Below are positions 15,437 through 24,051 of a DNA stretch of 33,617 bases, piece after piece. Position numbers and translations under genes: made by a program. Within the stretch, counting starts at the first letter, position 1. Each line of letters begins with the position of its first letter. Under the pieces are notes generated by a model. That model was not told the DNA's origin, made no database searches, and saw only the letters and a list, made by a program, of their open reading frames with translations. This stretch comes from Ornithinibacillus halotolerans (GTDB taxonomy: Bacteria > Bacillota > Bacilli > Bacillales > Amphibacillaceae): contig NZ_BMEY01000027.1 of the NCBI RefSeq assembly GCF_014637405.1, positions 9,024 to 42,640 on the forward strand. Reading direction: 5' to 3'.

Positions 15437-16108
15437 GTGTCCATAGTCAGAATGACAGATACTTTATTAACTCGTTACAAAAATCAAATCAAAAAGCACC
15501 ATCCTTTCATCGTAGGTATTGATGGGCTAGGTGGAGCTGGGAAGACTACCATTATAAAGAAACTAAGCGAAGAACTTGAAGATAAAGGTTATCATGTAAT
15601 AACAATACATATCGATGATCATATTGTTGAATCTAGCAAACGATATAATACAGGAAATGAAGAGTGGTATGAATATTACTATCTTCAATGGGATATTAAT
15701 TTGTTACAACTCGAACTTTTCCAAGCATTATACGATGGCAAGAAACTAATAAATTTACCCTATTATAATAAATCAACAGACACTGTATCCATTAAACAAA
15801 TAAACATAACCCCCACCTCAATCATCATTATTGAAGGTATTTTTATTCAAAGACAGGAATGGAGAACGTATTTTGACTTTGTTATCTTTATTGACTGCCC
15901 TTATAAAGTAAGAACGGAAAGGGTTTTAAATCGAGACCTTTATATTGGAGACTATCAAAGTAGATTAAACAAATATCAAAGGAGATATTGGATAGCCGAA
16001 GAACACTATATGAAAACGGAAAATCCTTTAGAAAAAGCAGATGTCATATATGAATGGTTTTTTAACAAAACTAGCAATATTTTCGTATTGTACTTTAAAC
16101 TAACTTAA
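15437..16108 (+). CDS. Uridine kinase-like P-loop NTPase
   Basis: This is a cytoplasmic protein of about 223 residues with Walker A GIDGLGGAGKTT near residue 28, the pair IDDHIV after the second strand, and IIIIEGIFIQR leading to FVIFIDCPYKVRTERVLNRD. These are hallmarks of the uridine kinase/phosphoribulokinase-like group that phosphorylates nucleosides or related small molecules. The start is GTG 15437 (GTGAGG about 10 nt before); ATG 15452 is possible. It is divergent from the cupin gene. The leader holds two copies of AACTATAAGTA 62 bp apart (about 15331 and 15393). The region 16109-16257 holds nothing I can identify. Confidence 0.8.
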   Translation: MSIVRMTDTLLTRYKNQIKKHHPFIVGIDGLGGAGKTTIIKKLSEELEDKGYHVITIHIDDHIVESSKRYNTGNEEWYEYYYLQWDINLLQLELFQALYDGKKLINLPYYNKSTDTVSIKQINITPTSIIIIEGIFIQRQEWRTYFDFVIFIDCPYKVRTERVLNRDLYIGDYQSRLNKYQRRYWIAEEHYMKTENPLEKADVIYEWFFNKTSNIFVLYFKLT

Positions 16109-16257
16109 TGCAATAATACATTGAATCGAACTTCCATATAAATGGATTTTCAGTTTTTTCAACTTTAACAACATAGCCAATACCAAAAAAATAAAGACCA
16201 CCAAATTGATGATCCAATACGACGCCTTTTATCTAGTATTAATTACAGCTCTATTAG

Positions 16258-16578
16258 TCATTCACTTCTAGCAAATTTCATTAATAAAAAACTAATTAAA
16301 TAAATAACACAAGATACACCAAATAATGCAAAAACCCCAGGTGTTAGAACTAAATACAGACTAGCAGGTAACGCCCAAACAAAAGCAATGAACAACAATA
16401 TTGGTCTAGTTGTAAGAGCAGCAAATATAGCTAAACAGGCAGGAAGTAAGAGCATAAATAATGTTGTTAACATCGGCTCAGCTTCAAATTGATTTGAATA
16501 GGGATTAAAGAAGTTTAGGATTATCCAAAGAATTATGGTAAATAGACCGCCGAGTATACCTAACAATTTTGATGTCAT
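16258..16578 (-). CDS. Small four-helix membrane protein, function unknown
   Basis: This is a 106-residue protein with four hydrophobic segments (GILGGLFTIILWIILNFF, MLTTLFMLLLPACLAIFAAL, ILLFIAFVWALPASLYLVL and a C-terminal one) and a short basic tail. I place the start at ATG 16578, 13 nt after AGGAGG, a long spacing; the longer frame to 16671 adds an unlikely Cys-rich extension and overlaps the next gene. DUF4064-like small proteins look similar, but I cannot assign a family with confidence. Confidence 0.65.
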   Translation of the reverse strand: MTSKLLGILGGLFTIILWIILNFFNPYSNQFEAEPMLTTLFMLLLPACLAIFAALTTRPILLFIAFVWALPASLYLVLTPGVFALFGVSCVIYLISFLLMKFARSE

Positions 16579-16648
16579 TCTAATTGGTAACCCTCCTTTC
16601 GTTTCTACAAAACAAGAAAAGAAATTTAGGAATTGAACAATTCTATTG

Positions 16649-17371
16649 TTACATTCCCGTATCCAAATCAACTTCTACACATTCTAATTCCTCACTAGCA
16701 AAGAGTGCCTCCATTAACTCTTTATTTCCACCTACTAAGGTAAAATCGGCATCATAATTCGTATGCAGGCACCAACTTTTATCTTCTGCCCACCAATATG
16801 TTGGCGAACCAAGACCAATATGATCACCCTTATGATACATGGATAAAACATCATCCAGTTTCCCAAAATAGAATAGCCCCGTTTCGAAATCTTGGAAATC
16901 ATGAAATTCATTAATCACTTTTAAATAATCATATTTAAAATAACATTGTTCATGTTTTGTAAAAGGCTTGAAAATAGAAACTAATTCACGTAGCGTATTT
17001 TCATCCGTACTACCTTCGCCGCCTAAGATTAAATATCGAGGATATCCCCCTAAAGCAGAAGCAAGTGTAGAGCTACTTATCTCTTTTGTGTATGGTAAGT
17101 TATACTTTTCAGCCAATGTCTTAAACGTAGTTCTTTTTCCATAATTAAAATCCATCGGTTTATCTTCCGAAGGGGGTTCGCTTTGGCTGTAAAATATCGA
17201 TTCATCCTTTATGTTTTTATCAAGATAGACCGGATGTAGAATTTTGCAATAGTATTCATATCTATTAGGCATTAGGTTTAAAACTTTAGGACTATCCTCA
17301 CTATCAAAATGAATTCTAACTGTCTCCTCTTTAATCCAATTGAATTCGTTAACATCTTTTAGCCTTAACAT
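16649..17371 (-). CDS. Conserved hypothetical protein
   Basis: This is a 240-residue soluble protein without signal or membrane segments. The last third contains GLGSPTYWWAEDKSWCLHTN followed by YDADFTLVGGNKELMEALF. I have seen this pattern in uncharacterised proteins of Firmicutes and Actinobacteria, so I believe it is a real conserved family, but no function is known to me. The ATG at 17371 follows GAGGTGATATC. It is in the same direction as the small membrane protein downstream (70 bp apart). Confidence 0.7.
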   Translation of the reverse strand: MLRLKDVNEFNWIKEETVRIHFDSEDSPKVLNLMPNRYEYYCKILHPVYLDKNIKDESIFYSQSEPPSEDKPMDFNYGKRTTFKTLAEKYNLPYTKEISSSTLASALGGYPRYLILGGEGSTDENTLRELVSIFKPFTKHEQCYFKYDYLKVINEFHDFQDFETGLFYFGKLDDVLSMYHKGDHIGLGSPTYWWAEDKSWCLHTNYDADFTLVGGNKELMEALFASEELECVEVDLDTGM

Positions 17372-17454
17372 GATATCACCTCGTAATTGGATAATAGATT
17401 CCTATACAGATCTCCTAATTTATAATAGGAATAAGACTTTCATTATTTATTGAT

Positions 17455-17703
17455 TTAACCAAACGAGGTGATCGAATTAAAAGTGATAAAAGCAAGAATA
17501 CCAAAGGATTGAATCGTAATCCCAACAATACTAAATATAAAACCAGCTGTAGCTAAACCCCTACCATTTTCATTTGCTGTTTTTCTTGAGAATACAAGAC
17601 CAATAATACCAGGGACTAATCCAATCAATGGTAGAACAATAGAAAATATACCAAGTGTTAATGAAATGGTAGATTTACTGTTTGTATCCACTCTTCCACT
17701 CAT
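17455..17703 (-). CDS. DUF4190-type small membrane protein
   Basis: This is an 82-residue protein with two hydrophobic hairpin helices. The pattern SLTLGIFSIVLPLIGLVPGI, then GLVFSRKTANENGRGLATAG and a second helix, is typical of DUF4190 membrane proteins, whose role is unknown. The ATG at 17703 follows AAGGGGGAAGAGA. Confidence 0.8.
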   Translation of the reverse strand: MSGRVDTNSKSTISLTLGIFSIVLPLIGLVPGIIGLVFSRKTANENGRGLATAGFIFSIVGITIQSFGILAFITFNSITSFG

Positions 17704-17769
17704 TTCTCTTCCCCCTTCCTTTATATGTATTTGACCGTATTATATAGACAGATTTGACATATGACTAAT

Positions 17770-17982
17770 CTATTTATATTTAAATATAACTACATGACAA
17801 TCCTCACATCTTAATGCTGGTATTTTACCTAATTTAATATATGCTTTATTTACTAATACTTCACCTCCAATGTCAGTAAATACCGAATCAGGCGATTCTG
17901 ACCAACTTATTCGGCGAGTTGAAAAAATATAGCCCTGTTTTAGCTCATTCCTGCATTCAGGACATTTTTGAGCATCATCCAT
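17770..17982 (-). CDS. Small zinc-ribbon protein (DUF6487-like)
   Basis: This 70-residue protein has two Cys pairs, CPEC at residues 8-11 and CEDC about 50 residues later, with RRISWSES between. It matches small zinc-ribbon proteins of the DUF6487 (PF20097) type. The CxxC pairs predict one zinc ion. Function is unknown. AAAGGTTGG precedes the ATG. Confidence 0.75.
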   Translation of the reverse strand: MDDAQKCPECRNELKQGYIFSTRRISWSESPDSVFTDIGGEVLVNKAYIKLGKIPALRCEDCHVVIFKYK

Positions 17983-18058
17983 AATGAATTACACCAACCT
18001 TTCACATCTCCATATTTTCGATTTGTCAATCTTATAATCCGCACCGAATACATAATAC

Positions 18059-18919
18059 CTACACTTCAACACTAACTAATTCCAAAAGAATTTCTTCTAT
18101 TACATTAGAAAAATTTGCTTCTTTCCAAAGGGTTACAGCATTACGTACCCCATACTTTTCAATTAATCTATTTACAACAATATAACCAATATAATAACCT
18201 AAACGCATGTAACCAAAATGTTTACCACCATTAATTGAAAACCACTCACGGAAAATCTCAGTTGGCGACTGTCCTTTATAGTCCTTGATGAAGGTAGTTA
18301 AAATATTTGTTAGATTGTCTTGGGCAAATTTCAACCAATCTTTCTCACGATCAAAATAGCCATAACTAAAATAAACAGACTCCTCTGCAATGGTTACTTG
18401 TTTCGAAAAATAGGTTGCGCACCCTTCTTGTAATAGCCAAACAAGTGGATCATTCCAATTTATTTTTGACCAATTTATCTCCGCTTGATCGGATAAAAAA
18501 TTGTGTAAAGCATGACCAAATTCATGTGCAATAATCACGTTCAAATGTTCATCCTTAGAAGAAAGCCTTTCTAAACAAAATGTAACATCAGGTATAAATT
18601 GACGGTGTGTATAAGCATTTGATCCATATAAGCCAACTATAATATGTACTTCTTTCTGAAAGTCAAAATCGTACTTTTGTTTATAACATAAAAGTACTTG
18701 TTTGATTATTTTCTCGATTTTACTATTGGATAATTTAATGTCATTTAATTGCTCTGGATATTTTTCAATAGCTATCTTTTTCTTCTCATCTACATTTTTA
18801 CAATGATATAAGAAGTATTCCTTAAAGTGTGTTGCGTATTTCTCATGATATTGATTTATAAAATGCTCTGTCGGAGTGAAATTACTCAAAAAATATGGAA
18901 CGGTATTGTGAATTTTCAT
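18059..18919 (-). CDS. Gluzincin-type zinc metallopeptidase, uncharacterised
   Basis: This 286-residue protein has the zinc-binding motif HEFGHALHNF (residues about 150-159) and a glutamate third ligand in LLQEGCATYFSK about 30 residues later, the gluzincin arrangement. There is no signal peptide, so it should be cytoplasmic. The N-terminal 100 residues are charged and helical. The C-terminal part (FGYMRLGYYIGYIVVNRLIE) resembles the helical end of DUF2268/M1-like peptidases. ATG 18919 is preceded by GGGGG at good spacing; the GTG at 18952 extension is less likely. It follows a small membrane protein gene closely in the same direction. Confidence 0.8.
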   Translation of the reverse strand: MKIHNTVPYFLSNFTPTEHFINQYHEKYATHFKEYFLYHCKNVDEKKKIAIEKYPEQLNDIKLSNSKIEKIIKQVLLCYKQKYDFDFQKEVHIIVGLYGSNAYTHRQFIPDVTFCLERLSSKDEHLNVIIAHEFGHALHNFLSDQAEINWSKINWNDPLVWLLQEGCATYFSKQVTIAEESVYFSYGYFDREKDWLKFAQDNLTNILTTFIKDYKGQSPTEIFREWFSINGGKHFGYMRLGYYIGYIVVNRLIEKYGVRNAVTLWKEANFSNVIEEILLELVSVEV

Positions 18920-18952
18920 TTTTGGTCCCCCTAATAATTCTATTCCCTTCAC

Positions 18953-19183
18953 TTAGTCTGCCTTTAATCCTTGCACCATCTTCACCATTATTAACCCAAC
19001 ATTATTTAAAAGTAAGATAGTTCTGAAAATCGATACAGTCAATATAAGTGTTGATAAAAAACCTACAGACATTAAAGTTATTAACTTTCGTTTGTTTTTT
19101 GGCGTTCTTGAAAGCTCAATTGACACGGCAATCCATAAGATAATAGAAATGATCGCTACAATGGTAGTAACATTTGTAGACAC
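18953..19183 (-). CDS. Small two-helix membrane protein, function unknown
   Basis: This 76-residue protein has two hydrophobic segments (residues about 5-24 and 36-58) joined by a basic loop RTPKNKRK. The start is GTG 19183, with AGGAGG 7 nt before; an ATG nearby is out of frame. It ends about 34 bp before the metallopeptidase start and probably shares its transcript. Confidence 0.7.
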   Translation of the reverse strand: MSTNVTTIVAIISIILWIAVSIELSRTPKNKRKLITLMSVGFLSTLILTVSIFRTILLLNNVGLIMVKMVQGLKAD

Positions 19184-19222
19184 ATTTAAGCCTCCTAAGT
19201 TAAAACCTTTTCCGTTATATTT

Positions 19223-20185
19223 CTAAGATTGATATTCCCCTATAACTCTATATTTATTGTACCTATGTTCTATTATTTCCTCAGCTGTATAAGAGGAAAA
19301 TTCAAGCAATGAGTTTTTAATAACATTTCGTACTTCCACTACTTGTTTTTTGAGATCATTATGTGCGCCACCCTTAGGCTCAAGTACTATTTCATCAATT
19401 ACTTCCAACTCTTTCAGATCATCTGCCGTAATTTTCATCGTATTGGCGGCTTCCTGCCCTTTTGTACTATCTTTCCATAAAATAGTTGCTGCAGATTCAG
19501 GAGCAATGACAGAGAACCAAGTATTCTCCAACATATGTATGTGATTTCCAACGCCTATAGCTAAAGCTCCTCCACTCGCACCTTCTCCAATAACAATACA
19601 AATGATAGGTACTTGTAGCCCAGCCATTTCTAGAAGGTTTTCTGCAATTGCACGTGATTGTCCTCTTTCTTCAGCCTCTTTTCCGGGAAAAGCACCTTTT
19701 GTATCAATAAAAGTAATTACTGGGCGATTAAATTTCTCAGCCTGTTTCATCAATCTTAGTGCTTTTCTGTAGCCTTCAGGATTGGGCATCCCGAAATTTC
19801 TTCGTATATTCTCTTTTGTATCTCTTCCTCTTTGTTGTCCAATTATCGTGACAGGTATGTCTTCAAAAAAGGCAACGCCACCAACAATGGCTTGGTCATC
19901 GCCAAAATAGCGGTCTCCGTGTAATTCGATAAAATTATCAAATAATAATGGGATATAATCTAGGGTAGTTGGTCTTTTAGGGTGTCTGGCAATTTGTACT
20001 CTCTGCCAAGGGGTTAAATTACTGTAGATTTCTTCTTCTAACTTTTCAATTCTTTGTTTAAACATGTTAATTTCAACTGATAATTCAACTTGATTTGATT
20101 CCGATAAATTTTCCAGTTCGTGAAGTTTTTCTCTCAGTTCAACCAATGGTTTTTCAAACTCTAAATAAATATTTATTTGATACAC
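19223..20185 (-). CDS. accA: Acetyl-CoA carboxylase carboxyltransferase subunit alpha
   Basis: AccA, with AccD, transfers the carboxyl group from biotin to acetyl-CoA to make malonyl-CoA. The product of about 317-320 residues is complete: [14 protein letters not shown] at the N-terminus, [48 protein letters not shown], and the oxyanion-forming [12 protein letters not shown]. accD, normally the preceding gene, is absent, so this is an orphan, possibly second, copy. The start is odd: the GTG at 20185 overlaps the only GGAGG. The codon 8 nt after GGAGG (20174-20176) is ATA, exactly where ATG would give the usual [10 protein letters not shown]. Confidence 0.92.
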   Translation of the reverse strand: MYQINIYLEFEKPLVELREKLHELENLSESNQVELSVEINMFKQRIEKLEEEIYSNLTPWQRVQIARHPKRPTTLDYIPLLFDNFIELHGDRYFGDDQAIVGGVAFFEDIPVTIIGQQRGRDTKENIRRNFGMPNPEGYRKALRLMKQAEKFNRPVITFIDTKGAFPGKEAEERGQSRAIAENLLEMAGLQVPIICIVIGEGASGGALAIGVGNHIHMLENTWFSVIAPESAATILWKDSTKGQEAANTMKITADDLKELEVIDEIVLEPKGGAHNDLKKQVVEVRNVIKNSLLEFSSYTAEEIIEHRYNKYRVIGEYQS

Positions 20186-20328
20186 CTCCAGTATAAATGT
20201 TTATTTATATATTCGATATTTTTTTATAAAAACATTCTAATAATAGTTTGATTTCTAGTTCGATCATCTTATGGACTAAAATATAGAAATAAAAAAGACG
20301 ATCACATTGGAATCACCTTGTACATAAC

Positions 20329-20505
20329 TTACTTCTTCTTCTCGTAAATTGCTACTGCTATAGTAGAAAGACCTGCTACTATCGCTAATGGTAAAGCCTT
20401 TGCCATATGGAATTCTGGGATATAGCTTTGAAAATATACGATTAATAACGCAAGAATGGAAAGTGCCATTATACTTATTAGTAAAAATCTTATTATATTA
20501 CTCAT
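20329..20505 (-). CDS. 58-residue two-helix membrane protein
   Basis: This is a small gene with ATG 20505, 5 nt after AAGGAGGACGGT, and stop at 20329. The product starts MSNIIRFLLISIMALSILAL, has a second helix KALPLAIVAGLSTIAVAI and ends YEKKK. The strong ribosome site and membrane pattern make it likely real. No family is recognised. It is in the same direction as accA, 143 bp upstream of it. Confidence 0.65.
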   Translation of the reverse strand: MSNIIRFLLISIMALSILALLIVYFQSYIPEFHMAKALPLAIVAGLSTIAVAIYEKKK

Positions 20506-20664
20506 ACCGTCCTCCTTCCTATGTAATGAAATCCCATAAATTAATTTTATTTTTACGACTAAAAACCATTTGAATCTCGATTTTCATTGTTAAAATAACC
20601 TGTCTCACTACTTCAACAACTCAACAATCCTGTACTAACATAATTTTCTAAAAATTATTATAAC

Positions 20665-20696
20665 TAAAAAAGCGACCTAGTTTTAAGGCCGCTTTT
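20665..20696 (-). terminator. Rho-independent terminator of the Crp/Fnr gene
   Basis: On the minus strand AAAAGCGGCC and GGTCGCTTTT pair (one G-U) and are followed by TTTTTAG. It lies 52 bp after the stop of the regulator gene. Confidence 0.75.
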
Positions 20697-20747
20697 GTAA
20701 ACTATTAACTCATCCCGTTAGAGGATTGGAAGCTATTTAGCTTCATA

Positions 20748-21458
20748 TCATTCCACATGAAGTAACAATTGATCTAAATTGATTATTTTTATTTTCCTTT
20801 TTGGTAACTGTGTGATCAATCCAAGTTCTTCTAGAGCAGTAAATTTCCGACTGATTGTTTCTGGTGTGGTACCAAGATACGAGGCTAAATCCTTTTTGGA
20901 CATTGGTAAAGTAACGGTCGGACTATTGCCACTTCCCTTTTCTACATTCTCAGCTAAAAAGGAAATAATCCGAGATTCTACATTCTCAGTCGCTACTTGT
21001 GTCGTTTGTTTTTCTGAATTCTTCAAACGCATCGTTACTTCTGACAGGATTTTTATAGAAATCTGGGGATATTCCAACAAATACTTCTGTAAATCCTCTC
21101 GTTTAATTAAACATATAGATGTATTTTGAATTGCTTCTGCATAATTTTCATGAATACTTCCTGGTTGGAATATGGCCACTTCACCGGTAAAGTCACCGGG
21201 ATTTAATATGCGCACAAGTTGTTCTTTTCCAGATTCCGATAAATGGTAAATTCGCGCCTTACCTGAATTAATAATGTATAAAGTATCATCTTTCTCCCCT
21301 GCACGGAATAACATTTCCCCTTTTTGTAGATGAACTGACTTAATAGATTCTGCAATTAAATTCATTTGTTCCTCTTCCAGATGGTTGAAAATGGGAACGA
21401 TACGAATACATTCTCCATGCCCATGTTGGTGATGACAACATTGGTTTTGTTCCAACAT
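20748..21458 (-). CDS. Crp/Fnr-family transcriptional regulator with Cys/His-rich N-terminus
   Basis: This is a 236-residue regulator. A cyclic-nucleotide-binding-type barrel (IFNHLEEEQMNLIAESIK to about residue 125, with LNPGDFTGEVAIF) is followed by a long dimer helix and a winged HTH, SKKDLASYLGTTPETISRKF. The recognition helix has E-T-I-S-R, the E-x-x-S-R residues by which E. coli FNR reads TTGAT; CRP has G in place of S. The N-terminus has CCHHQHGHGEC (Cys 7, 8, 17 and four His), suggesting a metal or Fe-S site. The ATG at 21458 follows AAAGGAG. Two TTGAY-N4-RTCAA sites lie upstream of the neighbouring metal genes, the likely targets. Confidence 0.9.
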   Translation of the reverse strand: MLEQNQCCHHQHGHGECIRIVPIFNHLEEEQMNLIAESIKSVHLQKGEMLFRAGEKDDTLYIINSGKARIYHLSESGKEQLVRILNPGDFTGEVAIFQPGSIHENYAEAIQNTSICLIKREDLQKYLLEYPQISIKILSEVTMRLKNSEKQTTQVATENVESRIISFLAENVEKGSGNSPTVTLPMSKKDLASYLGTTPETISRKFTALEELGLITQLPKRKIKIINLDQLLLHVE

Positions 21459-21473
21459 AAACTCTCCTTTTAG

Positions 21474-21717
21474 AAAGAGGTTGGGACAAAAGCTTTTTCT
21501 ACATAGTAAAAACCGAATTATACGATTTCGGAGCAACTAACCCGCTCGGGAAATATACTTCGCTTTCCGCGGGCGGCTGGTGAGCCTCCTCGTGCTATCG
21601 CACTGTGGGGTCTCACCGATGCCTTTCCTCCCGCAGGAGTCTACGTATATTTCCCGAGCTAATGTATCGTATTGTTCGGCTTTGAAATTAGAAATTTAGT
21701 TTTGTCCCAGCCCCTTT
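21474..21717. repeat. 244-bp giant palindromic intergenic element
   Basis: Nested inverted repeats span the gap. The outer pair is AAAGAGGTTGGGACAAAA (21474-21491) with 21700-21717, two mismatches. The middle pair is CCGAATTATACGAT (21513-21526) with 21666-21679. The inner pair is GCTCGGGAAATATAC (21544-21558) with 21645-21659, perfect. The centre is GC-rich. Elements of this type recur in Bacillaceae genomes and look like MITE-like or REP-like hairpins. It contains no plausible gene. It probably also separates the HMA and regulator transcripts. Confidence 0.8.
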
Positions 21718-21732
21718 ATTATAATAACTCAA

Positions 21733-21966
21733 CTACGCAGGTTTCACCTTTGATTTAACAACAGCATATCCTAAGTCTTCAATTGCCTTTTCGATCTCAT
21801 GAATAGCAACTATTTCTGATTCAAAATCCACTTTTACTTTACTAGCATTGAATAATACTTTTAAGCTACCTTTCTCAACACCATTTATACGTTTTACCGC
21901 ATTTTCAATCTTTTGCATACAAGATGGACAAGATAATGTTTCTAATTGAATTACTGCTTTTTGCAT
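21733..21966 (-). CDS. Heavy-metal-associated (HMA) domain protein, CopZ-like
   Basis: This 77-residue ferredoxin-fold metal-binding protein has the motif TLSCPSCMQKIE in place of the usual GMTCxxC. The two cysteines (residues 13 and 16) would bind a soft metal and hand it to, or sense it for, the P-type ATPase encoded upstream, which itself lacks an HMA domain. The ATG at 21966 follows AAAGGATG. It has its own promoter with an FNR-type box (22022-22063), so it is co-regulated with the ATPase but separately transcribed. Confidence 0.85.
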   Translation of the reverse strand: MQKAVIQLETLSCPSCMQKIENAVKRINGVEKGSLKVLFNASKVKVDFESEIVAIHEIEKAIEDLGYAVVKSKVKPA

Positions 21967-22021
21967 AATTGATTCATCCTTTCATGTTAGCTTTGTTTTT
22001 TCACTTCTTCTTTACAATTTA

Positions 22022-22063
22022 AGTATAGATCAATTTCAATGAATTGGAATTGACGCCAATCAA
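22022..22063 (-). promoter_or_regulatory. Promoter of the HMA gene with FNR-type box at -41.5
   Basis: On the minus strand the palindrome TTGAT-TGGC-GTCAA (22050-22063) is followed 22 bp later by TATACT (22022-22027). The box centre is about 41.5 bp before the expected start, the classic class II activator position, and there is no proper -35 element. The same geometry is seen before the P-type ATPase. Confidence 0.75.
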
Positions 22064-22147
22064 GTTTTAGGAAAATTGTTAGGAATTTACCGCTTCTTAC
22101 CTAAGTAATTTCCACTTATCGTTTGTCAAATTTTCTTCTCATTCTAA

Positions 22148-24001
22148 TTATCCTCGCAAACGATATCGAAGCAATCGCATACCATTCAAGATGACTACTA
22201 AAATACTTGCTTCATGAACTAACATCCCAATAGACATATTCATCCATTCACTAAATAAGAGACTCGCAAGTAGGATTAATACGACACCAACTGCAATGGT
22301 GATGTTCTGTTTCATATTTCTAGAAGTATATTTTGTTAAGCCTAAAGCATGTGGTAAACGACTAAAGTCTGAATTTATTAAGACAACATCCGAAGTTTCA
22401 ATCGCAACGTCTGTTCCACTTCCCATGGCAATTCCGATGTCTGCCAAGGCTAATGAAGGACTATCATTTACTCCATCACCAACAAAGGCAACTTTTTGCC
22501 CATTTGCTTGTAATTTTTCGATAAATGCAGATTTTTCTTCTGGAAGCATATGACCATATGCTTCTGTTAACCCAAGTTCACGTGCTACTAAATCTACCGT
22601 TCCTTGATTGTCCCCGGAAAGAACGACTAGGTTTTTAACCCCTAGCATTTTTAAGTTTTGAAGCTGTTCTTTAACACCTGGACGGATTTGATCGCGAATA
22701 CCCATTATAACTTTTAATTCACCGTCTACCGCGGTTAAAACTAGTGAATTCCCATTTTTCTCCAATCGTTCTATGTCATCTATTGCCTTCTCGCTTAACT
22801 TTACCATTTCTCTTTCCATTAAAGCTACATTACCAACAGCCACAAGGTGACCATTTACTTTTGTTACAATCCCGCAGCCTTTAACGACTTCAGTTTCTTC
22901 TACGGGAAAAGAAGGCTTCTCGCCAATATCTTGTAAGACAGCTTTTGCTAATGGGTGATCCGATTCTCGTTCTACACTTGCCAAGTATGCAAGAACTTCG
23001 TCGGTATTATTTCCGAAAAATTCTCTTTCGGCAACTGCAGGGTTACCTATAGTCAATGTTCCAGTTTTATCAAAAACGAACGTATCCACTCTGCTTAAAT
23101 CATTGATCACTTCACTGCCTTTTAATAGTATTCCATGACGTGCACCGTTCCCTATACCAGCGACATTCGATACTGGAACCCCAATAACCAATGCACCAGG
23201 ACAACCTAATACAAGAATTGTAATAGCAAGTTCCATATCTTTTGTAAATAAGAAAACAATAAAACCAAGGAATAGAACAGCTGGAGTATAGTATTTTGCA
23301 AATCTATCTATGAATCGTTCTGCTTCCGATTTGGAATCCTGTGCCTCTTCTACTAATTCAATAATTCTTCCAAATGTTGTATCTTCTCCAATACGATCTG
23401 CTCGAATATGAAGTGTTCCATTTTCCAAAATCGTTCCAGCAAATACTTCCGAATCAATCTTTTTCGTAACAGGTACTGATTCACCGGTGATACTTGCTTC
23501 ATTAATATGCCCTTCACCAAATAACACTGTTCCATCGACTGGAATTTTTGCACCGGTTTTGACTAATAGAATGTCATCTTTGTCCACAACATCAACGTCT
23601 ACTTCTACAAATTTTCCATTTTCCATTTGCTTTAGAGCACTTTCAGGGGCCATCTCTGTTAATTCTTTAATGGCAGAACGTGTTTTGTTTAATGTTCGTT
23701 GTTCTAAATAGGAACCGAATAAGAATAAAAAGGTAACAATAGCTGACTCCTCATAGTTTTTAATTAAAATTGCCCCAATCACAGCAATCGTGACTAAGAC
23801 ATCAATACTTATAACTTTTACTTTCAATGCTTGATAGGCTTGAATTGCAATCGGAGCTACACCAACAATAGATGCAGTGAAGAGTGACCAATGGAATAAA
23901 GTGATATTATCTAATCCAAATCGACTAAAGAATCCGAAGACAATTAAAATGGCACTAACAAGTGTAATGAAATTCTTTTTACTTAATATAATTCTCTGCA
24001 T
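22148..24001 (-). CDS. Heavy-metal-translocating P1B-type ATPase with CPG motif
   Basis: This metal-export pump of 617 residues has the actuator motif ITGES (about 171-175), the phosphorylation site VFDKTGTLT (Asp at about 311), the P1B-specific SDHPLA and the hinge GDGVNDSPSLA. The membrane metal site reads GCPGALVIG: CPG, rather than the CPC of Cu/Zn/Cd pumps or the SPC of Fe/Co pumps. So I do not assign a metal. There is no N-terminal HMA domain; a separate HMA protein is encoded downstream. The start is ATG 24001 because GGAGG lies 8 nt before it, not ATG 24016. An FNR-type box at -41.5 precedes the gene. Confidence 0.92.
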   Translation of the reverse strand: MQRIILSKKNFITLVSAILIVFGFFSRFGLDNITLFHWSLFTASIVGVAPIAIQAYQALKVKVISIDVLVTIAVIGAILIKNYEESAIVTFLFLFGSYLEQRTLNKTRSAIKELTEMAPESALKQMENGKFVEVDVDVVDKDDILLVKTGAKIPVDGTVLFGEGHINEASITGESVPVTKKIDSEVFAGTILENGTLHIRADRIGEDTTFGRIIELVEEAQDSKSEAERFIDRFAKYYTPAVLFLGFIVFLFTKDMELAITILVLGCPGALVIGVPVSNVAGIGNGARHGILLKGSEVINDLSRVDTFVFDKTGTLTIGNPAVAEREFFGNNTDEVLAYLASVERESDHPLAKAVLQDIGEKPSFPVEETEVVKGCGIVTKVNGHLVAVGNVALMEREMVKLSEKAIDDIERLEKNGNSLVLTAVDGELKVIMGIRDQIRPGVKEQLQNLKMLGVKNLVVLSGDNQGTVDLVARELGLTEAYGHMLPEEKSAFIEKLQANGQKVAFVGDGVNDSPSLALADIGIAMGSGTDVAIETSDVVLINSDFSRLPHALGLTKYTSRNMKQNITIAVGVVLILLASLLFSEWMNMSIGMLVHEASILVVILNGMRLLRYRLRG

Positions 24002-24051
24002 ATCGAACACCTCCATCTTTATGTTCTTATAAACTCCTTGTTGCTGACTCT

